Shown here: one piece after another, positions 39,826 to 43,653 of the stretch
Layout of the letters: each line of letters begins with the position of its first letter
Numbering within the stretch: the stretch's first letter is position 1
The notes under the pieces: model-generated
Told to the model about the DNA's origin: nothing
Databases searched by the model: none
What the model saw: the letters and a program-made list of their open reading frames with translations, nothing else
Source: CAKOSP01 sp964369625
Lineage (GTDB): Bacteria; Bacillota_I; Bacilli_A; RF39; UBA660
Direction of reading: 5' to 3'
NCBI GenBank assembly: GCA_964369625.1
Contig: CAYJFC010000010.1
Coordinates: forward strand, 1 to 43,653
Length of the DNA: 43,653 nt
Made by a program: the position numbers and the translations under genes

Positions 39826-40791
39826 ATGGCTCGTGTAGAAGCAATAAAAAAATTTAATGAAAATGTAAAAAAATATTATGAAATAAATGAATCCATTTTA
39901 CTAACTAAAAATTTTAATAAAAATGAAACATCTTTAGAAACTTGTTTAAAATCATCATTTGATGAAGTTGAACTTTTAAATATTTCAAAATGTTTAAGGG
40001 TGTTAAATGTAACAAAGTTAAATGCAGATGATTTTTTATCTGCTGAAATGTGTTTAACACAAATTTTTAGCGAAGTTGAAGAAAATGATAATGTGAAAGA
40101 AATATTATTGAATTGTAAGTATTTAGAATCTACTATGATTAGAAAAACTGATGTAAATAATGGATATGCAAATTTAATAAAAATATTAATGAGAAATTTA
40201 GAAGCATCAGATTTACCTAGTAATTTATTTATGGCAACTCATTTGTTAATAAATATAAGTAATTTAGTATATAAAGATTTAGAAATAAAGAAAAGTAATA
40301 ATTTAACTATAGTTGATTCAATTGAATTAAAAAAAGAACGCAAAAAAATATATGTACAAGATATTATGGATGAAATAATAAAGGTATTAAATAGTAATTA
40401 TGAGAGCAGTGATATATCTGATTATTTAATTGAAAATAAAGATTGTTTTTTTAAATGTATGAAAGGTAGAAATGATTTTCAAAAAGAAATAGATAAACTT
40501 TATAAATTATATGGAAGTTTTGTTAAAAATAAAATTTATAATAGTTACAGAATTAATGATTTTATGAATAATAAAGTAGTAAGTTACTTGCCATATAAAC
40601 TAAATGAAGAAGATGATTTTTCATATGTTTCATCAAATGAAACACATACTATGAAAGCTCTGGAAATTATTGAAATTAGAAAATATCCTAAAAATTCAAT
40701 TATTGTTGAAGATTTAATTAAAGAAATGTTACAAAATGAAATTGATGATTTAAAAAATCAGTATAAAAAAACTTTAAATCCTTTAACATAA
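39826..40791 (+). CDS. Hypothetical helical protein, 321 aa
   Basis: Not recognised. AAGAAGG before ATG. Soluble, rich in Lys, Asn, Glu and Leu, with no membrane span or signal. Helical throughout by composition, with some pattern of repeated Leu/Ile heptads in the first 130 residues. It lies alone between the coat gene terminator and the suf genes, with its own promoter. Chromosomal rather than element DNA, because it is outside the restored coat gene. Confidence 0.72.
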   Translation: MARVEAIKKFNENVKKYYEINESILLTKNFNKNETSLETCLKSSFDEVELLNISKCLRVLNVTKLNADDFLSAEMCLTQIFSEVEENDNVKEILLNCKYLESTMIRKTDVNNGYANLIKILMRNLEASDLPSNLFMATHLLINISNLVYKDLEIKKSNNLTIVDSIELKKERKKIYVQDIMDEIIKVLNSNYESSDISDYLIENKDCFFKCMKGRNDFQKEIDKLYKLYGSFVKNKIYNSYRINDFMNNKVVSYLPYKLNEEDDFSYVSSNETHTMKALEIIEIRKYPKNSIIVEDLIKEMLQNEIDDLKNQYKKTLNPLT

Positions 40792-40821
40792 GTTTGTTTT
40801 TATGCTACAATTATGTCATAA

Positions 40822-40850
40822 TTACATACTTTTTAGACACTTGTTATAAT
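40822..40850 (+). promoter_or_regulatory. Candidate promoter for sufS-sufU
   Basis: TTACAT (40822-40827), 17 nt, extended -10 TGTTATAAT (TATAAT 40845-40850). Confidence 0.65.
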
Positions 40851-40915
40851 TAGTGTTATATAAAAGTGAATATATTAAAAATATAAAAGATAATAAATTA
40901 TCGGAAAGGAATATA

Positions 40916-42112
40916 ATGAATAGAGAAGATTTTCCAATGTTAGATCAAGATATAATTTATTTTGACAACGGAGCTACAAGTTTTAAACCAAAATGTGTAA
41001 TAGATAGCATTAAAAATTATTATGAAAATTATAGTGCAAATGCTCATCGTGGTGATTATGACATATCTTATAAAGTTGATGTATTATATGAAGAAGCAAG
41101 AAATACATTAAAAAATTTTATAAATGCAGAAGATAGATCTGAAATAATCTTTACTAGTGGTACCACTGAAAGTATTAATATGATAACTACTGGTTTTTTT
41201 GAAAATTTATTAGAAGAAAATGATGAAGTCTTATTAACTGAAGGTGAACATGCTTCCATGATTCTTCCATGGTTTAAAACAAGTAAAAATACTGGATGTA
41301 ATATAAAATATATTCCTCTTGATGATGATTACCATGTAACAGTAGAAAATGTACTGAAAATGATAACTCCTAATACTAAAGTTATATCTCTTGCACATGT
41401 AACTAATGTAATCGGAGATTTAAGACCTATAAAAGAAATATGTAAAATAGCACATGAAAATAATATTTTTGTAGTAGTTGATGGCGCACAAAGTATTCCT
41501 CATATAAATATAGATGTAAGAGATTTAGATGTAGATTTTTTTGTTGCTTCTGCTCATAAAATGTGTGGTCCAACAGGTGTGGGATTTTTATATGGTAAAT
41601 TTGAATTGTTAAATGAACTTAAACCTATTTATTTAGGCGGTGGTATGAATGAATCATTTGATAGTCCTGATGAAATATATTTAAAAGAATTACCATTTAG
41701 ATTAGAAGCTGGGACGCCGAACATTGCAGGAGTATTAGGATTTGGAGAAGCTATTAAATATTTAAATAATATCGGAATGGATAAAATAGAAACTAAAGAA
41801 TCATATTTACGAAAGTACCTAGTAAATCAGCTTATAAAAATTCCTCACATTGATATTATTAATTTAGAATCAGATAGTGCAGTAGTATCATTTAATGTGG
41901 ATGGTATATTTGCACAAGACGTTGCTTATTATTTAAACAAATATAATATATGTGTAAGAGCAGGGAATCACTGTGCTAAAATTTTAAAAGATGTTACAAA
42001 AGTTAGAAACACTCTTAGAGTAAGTTTATATTTTTATAATACAGAAAATGAAATAGATACTTTAGTAGAACTTTTAAAAGATAAAAGCAAAATAGAAGAA
42101 GAGATGATTTAA
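40916..42112 (+). CDS. sufS: Cysteine desulfurase SufS
   Basis: 398 aa PLP enzyme that takes sulfur from cysteine for Fe-S cluster building. Start ATG 40916 (GGAAAGGA upstream) gives the normal NRxDFPxL start; the longer open frame from 40853 has no ribosome site. PLP lysine K215 in ASAHKMCGP, catalytic cysteine C353 in RAGNHCA (group II), and DFFVASAHK. Downstream sufU is 0 nt away. No sufB, sufC or sufD in the window, so the rest of the system is elsewhere. Confidence 0.96.
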   Translation: MNREDFPMLDQDIIYFDNGATSFKPKCVIDSIKNYYENYSANAHRGDYDISYKVDVLYEEARNTLKNFINAEDRSEIIFTSGTTESINMITTGFFENLLEENDEVLLTEGEHASMILPWFKTSKNTGCNIKYIPLDDDYHVTVENVLKMITPNTKVISLAHVTNVIGDLRPIKEICKIAHENNIFVVVDGAQSIPHINIDVRDLDVDFFVASAHKMCGPTGVGFLYGKFELLNELKPIYLGGGMNESFDSPDEIYLKELPFRLEAGTPNIAGVLGFGEAIKYLNNIGMDKIETKESYLRKYLVNQLIKIPHIDIINLESDSAVVSFNVDGIFAQDVAYYLNKYNICVRAGNHCAKILKDVTKVRNTLRVSLYFYNTENEIDTLVELLKDKSKIEEEMI

Positions 42113-42526
42113 ATGAATGTAGATGAAAAAAGAGAAATAATTATAAAACATTATCAAAATCCAATTAATAGAAAAGAAAATAATAATGAAGAATATATTT
42201 CATCTAATGGTAAAATTGACACATGTATTGATGATATTACTTTAAAAGTAAAAATTGTTGATAATCTTATCAAAGATATCACTTTTGATGGTGAAGCTTG
42301 CGCCATAAGTATATCTTCAACATCAATTATGATAAATAATTTAATAGGTAAATCTATTTCTGAAGCAAATGAATTTATAAATAATTTTATATCTATGGTA
42401 AATGAAGAAAAATACGATGAATCTTTATTAAAAGAAGCAAATGTTTATAATGATATATCAAAACAAAATCATCGTAAAAAATGTGCTTTATTACCATATG
42501 AAGCAATAAAAAAAGCAATTAATTAA
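42113..42526 (+). CDS. sufU: Sulfur-acceptor protein SufU
   Basis: 137 aa. Zinc/sulfur ligands C38, D40, C63 and C124 are in DTCIDD, GEACAIS and RKKCALLPY, the SufU set (NPxCGD, GxGCAIS, R..C..L). SufU takes the persulfide from SufS. The first motif is DTCID rather than PxCGD, otherwise normal. ATG follows the sufS stop directly. Confidence 0.93.
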   Translation: MNVDEKREIIIKHYQNPINRKENNNEEYISSNGKIDTCIDDITLKVKIVDNLIKDITFDGEACAISISSTSIMINNLIGKSISEANEFINNFISMVNEEKYDESLLKEANVYNDISKQNHRKKCALLPYEAIKKAIN

Positions 42527-42542
42527 AATTGCTATTTTTTTT
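42509..42542. terminator. Bidirectional terminator between sufU and the next gene
   Basis: AGCAATT (42514-42520) pairs with AATTGCT (42527-42533), loop AATTAA, T-run both ways. Confidence 0.82.
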
Positions 42543-42852
42543 GTAATAAATTTTCAGTATTTAGATAACTATTAATAAAGTCGTTAAGTTTATTAAAATA
42601 AATTAATTGAAATTTAAAATCAGTTTGTAATAAAAATATACTCTCAATTAAAGCATTATAAGAATTTGTATATTGCTTCTGGTTAAAATCATTTGGATTA
42701 TTTTCTTTATTCATAAATGATACTATATAACTAAATATATCGGTATTTAATTTTAATAAAGATTTTTTAAATGGTAAGTTACCACATACATCAAGAGCAT
42801 TTTTTGTTTCTGTTAAAATCTCTGTTAGTAAATAAATTTCTTTTGTATTCAT
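42532..42852 (-). CDS. Hypothetical helical protein, 106 aa
   Basis: Not recognised. Four amphipathic helices are suggested by composition; one pair of possible helices (FKKSLLKLNTDIFSYIVSFM and YTNSYNALIESIFLLQTDF) has the look of a four-helix bundle. No signal peptide, no cysteine pair apart from one Cys. GAGGCAG before ATG. It ends in the terminator shared with sufU and stands alone. Confidence 0.65.
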   Translation of the reverse strand: MNTKEIYLLTEILTETKNALDVCGNLPFKKSLLKLNTDIFSYIVSFMNKENNPNDFNQKQYTNSYNALIESIFLLQTDFKFQLIYFNKLNDFINSYLNTENLLQKK

Positions 42853-42895
42853 AGCTGCCTCTTCATAACATAATTATAACATATTAATCCTATTC

Positions 42896-42924
42896 TTGCA
42901 TATTTTAACATAAAGATTTATAAT
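42896..42924 (+). promoter_or_regulatory. Candidate promoter for serS
   Basis: TTGCAT (42896-42901), 17 nt, TATAAT (42919-42924). The leader is short, so no T-box riboswitch is present. Confidence 0.65.
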
Positions 42925-42943
42925 ATACATGAGGGAAGAGAAT

Positions 42944-43653
42944 ATGATTGATATAAATATTATTAGAGAAAATAAAGAATTAGTAAAAAAAAATATAGAA
43001 AATAAATTTCAAACACATAAATTAGAACTTGTAGATAAAGTATATGATTTAGATATAAAATTTAGATTAACAAAAAAAGAAGCGGATGATTTAAAAGCAC
43101 TTAAAAATAGTAAAAGTTCTGAAATTGGATTATTAATGCGAGAAGGAAAAATAAAAGAAGCTGAAACTATAAAAAATGAAGTGGCAAGTTACGGTGAAAA
43201 AATAGCTTCATTAGAAGTTTTAGAAGAATCTCTATCTAAAGAAATTAAAGATATAATGATGATTATACCTAATATAATGGATGAAACGGTTCCTTTAGGT
43301 AAAGATGATAATGAGAATGTAGAACTTGAAAAATATGGGGAAAATATTATACCTTCATATGAAATTCCATATCATGCAGATATTTTAGAAAAATTAAACG
43401 GACTTGATAAAGCCTCAGCTGGTAGAACTAGTGGTAATGGATTTTATTATTTAATGGGAGATATTGCAAGACTACACTCAGCTATAATTTCATATGCTAG
43501 AGATTTTATGATTGATAATGGTTTTACATACTGTATTCCTCCGTTTATGATAAGAAGTGATGTAGTAACTGGAGTAATTTCTTTTGAAGAAATGGAAGCA
43601 ATGATGTATAAAATTGAAAATGAAGATTTATATTTAATTGGTACTAGTGAACA
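42944..43653 (+). CDS. serS: Seryl-tRNA synthetase, 5' part
   Basis: Start MIDINIIRENKELVKKNIENK, with GAGGGAAGAG upstream of ATG 42944, is the standard SerRS beginning (first four residues MIDI/MLDI). The N-terminal coiled-coil arm that holds tRNA-Ser follows at about residues 35-105. The catalytic core then begins (IPNIMDETVPLGKDDNENVE, then LEKLNGLDKASAGRTSGNGFYYL as parts). The window ends near residue 236 within GTSE, so the motif 3 region and the C-terminus lie outside. Confidence 0.95.
   Translation, partial: MIDINIIRENKELVKKNIENKFQTHKLELVDKVYDLDIKFRLTKKEADDLKALKNSKSSEIGLLMREGKIKEAETIKNEVASYGEKIASLEVLEESLSKEIKDIMMIIPNIMDETVPLGKDDNENVELEKYGENIIPSYEIPYHADILEKLNGLDKASAGRTSGNGFYYLMGDIARLHSAIISYARDFMIDNGFTYCIPPFMIRSDVVTGVISFEEMEAMMYKIENEDLYLIGTSE

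Noticed and set aside
40853..40915. Longer SufS start at TTG 40853.
   Set aside because: It overlaps the likely promoter start region and has no ribosome site; ATG 40916 gives the normal N-terminus.
42925..42943. T-box riboswitch ahead of serS.
   Set aside because: The leader is about 13 nt after the -10 region with no room for a T-box.
1..43653. Mollicutes code with TGA as Trp.
   Set aside because: Tryptophan is coded by TGG in conserved places, and TGA ends short coupled ORFs such as 37883-37984 and the left coat fragment.

Overview
The window comes from a very AT-rich low-GC Gram-positive bacterium, most likely an uncultured gut member of the Bacilli (Erysipelotrichia or RF39/RFN20-like). 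Reasons: AAGGAGG-type ribosome sites, standard code with TGA as a stop, and typical Bacilli gene neighbourhoods (pcrA-ligA; dnaD-nth next to ponA-recU; gpsB-rnpB; rodZ-pgsA; sufS-sufU). Four coat-type loci (CotY/CotZ-like, a CotF-like pair, and a CotD-like gene) suggest a spore-former or a recent descendant of one.

Layout. 1-6928: end of a coat gene, an orphan helical protein, then an apparent operon pcrA-fic-sugar nucleotidyltransferase-ligA. 6995-9324: small membrane protein, then leftward genes for a CotF-like pair, a metallophosphoesterase with eroded metal motifs, and a CPBP protease. 9477-20102: an 11 kb Tad-like envelope machine with two exported proteins, a DUF5411-like protein, CpaB/SAF, CpaF ATPase, TadB, TadC, four small membrane proteins that all begin M-K/R-E-A-x-G, a TadZ/CpaE-like protein, and a VirB2-like small membrane protein. 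20143-30437: housekeeping genes (ABC exporter, cca, dnaD, nth, class A PBP, recU, gpsB, RNase P RNA, rodZ-like, pgsA). 30514-39748: a CotD-like gene split by an integrated element of about 8.9 kb. 39826-43653: orphan helical protein, sufS-sufU, small hypothetical, and the 5' part of serS.

The main discovery is the element at about 30721-39628. A large serine recombinase sits at its right end. Joining the flanks at a shared CAT codon restores one continuous CotD-like reading frame, so both borders can be placed almost to the base. The cargo reads as a compact anti-phage system of the short type II CBASS kind: a NucC-like nuclease, a CD-NTase, and a stand-alone E2 (ubiquitin-conjugating-like) protein with its cysteine in HIYNDGSIC. 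The nuclease has D...QxK where NucC has D...ExK. About 410 nt of hairpin-rich leader precedes the operon, including two hairpins with the same TTAGAG loop and a tiny leader ORF whose ribosome site can be paired. The rest of the element holds a zinc-ribbon/membrane gene pair behind a perfect leftward promoter, a ribbon-helix-helix regulator, a zinc-finger protein, an SF3/D5-type helicase, and two coupled small ORFs.

Because the split gene is a coat gene with a sigma-K-like promoter, the element may be an intervening sequence of the skin type, excised in the mother cell during sporulation. That is inference. The split gene, the borders and the gene content are seen directly.
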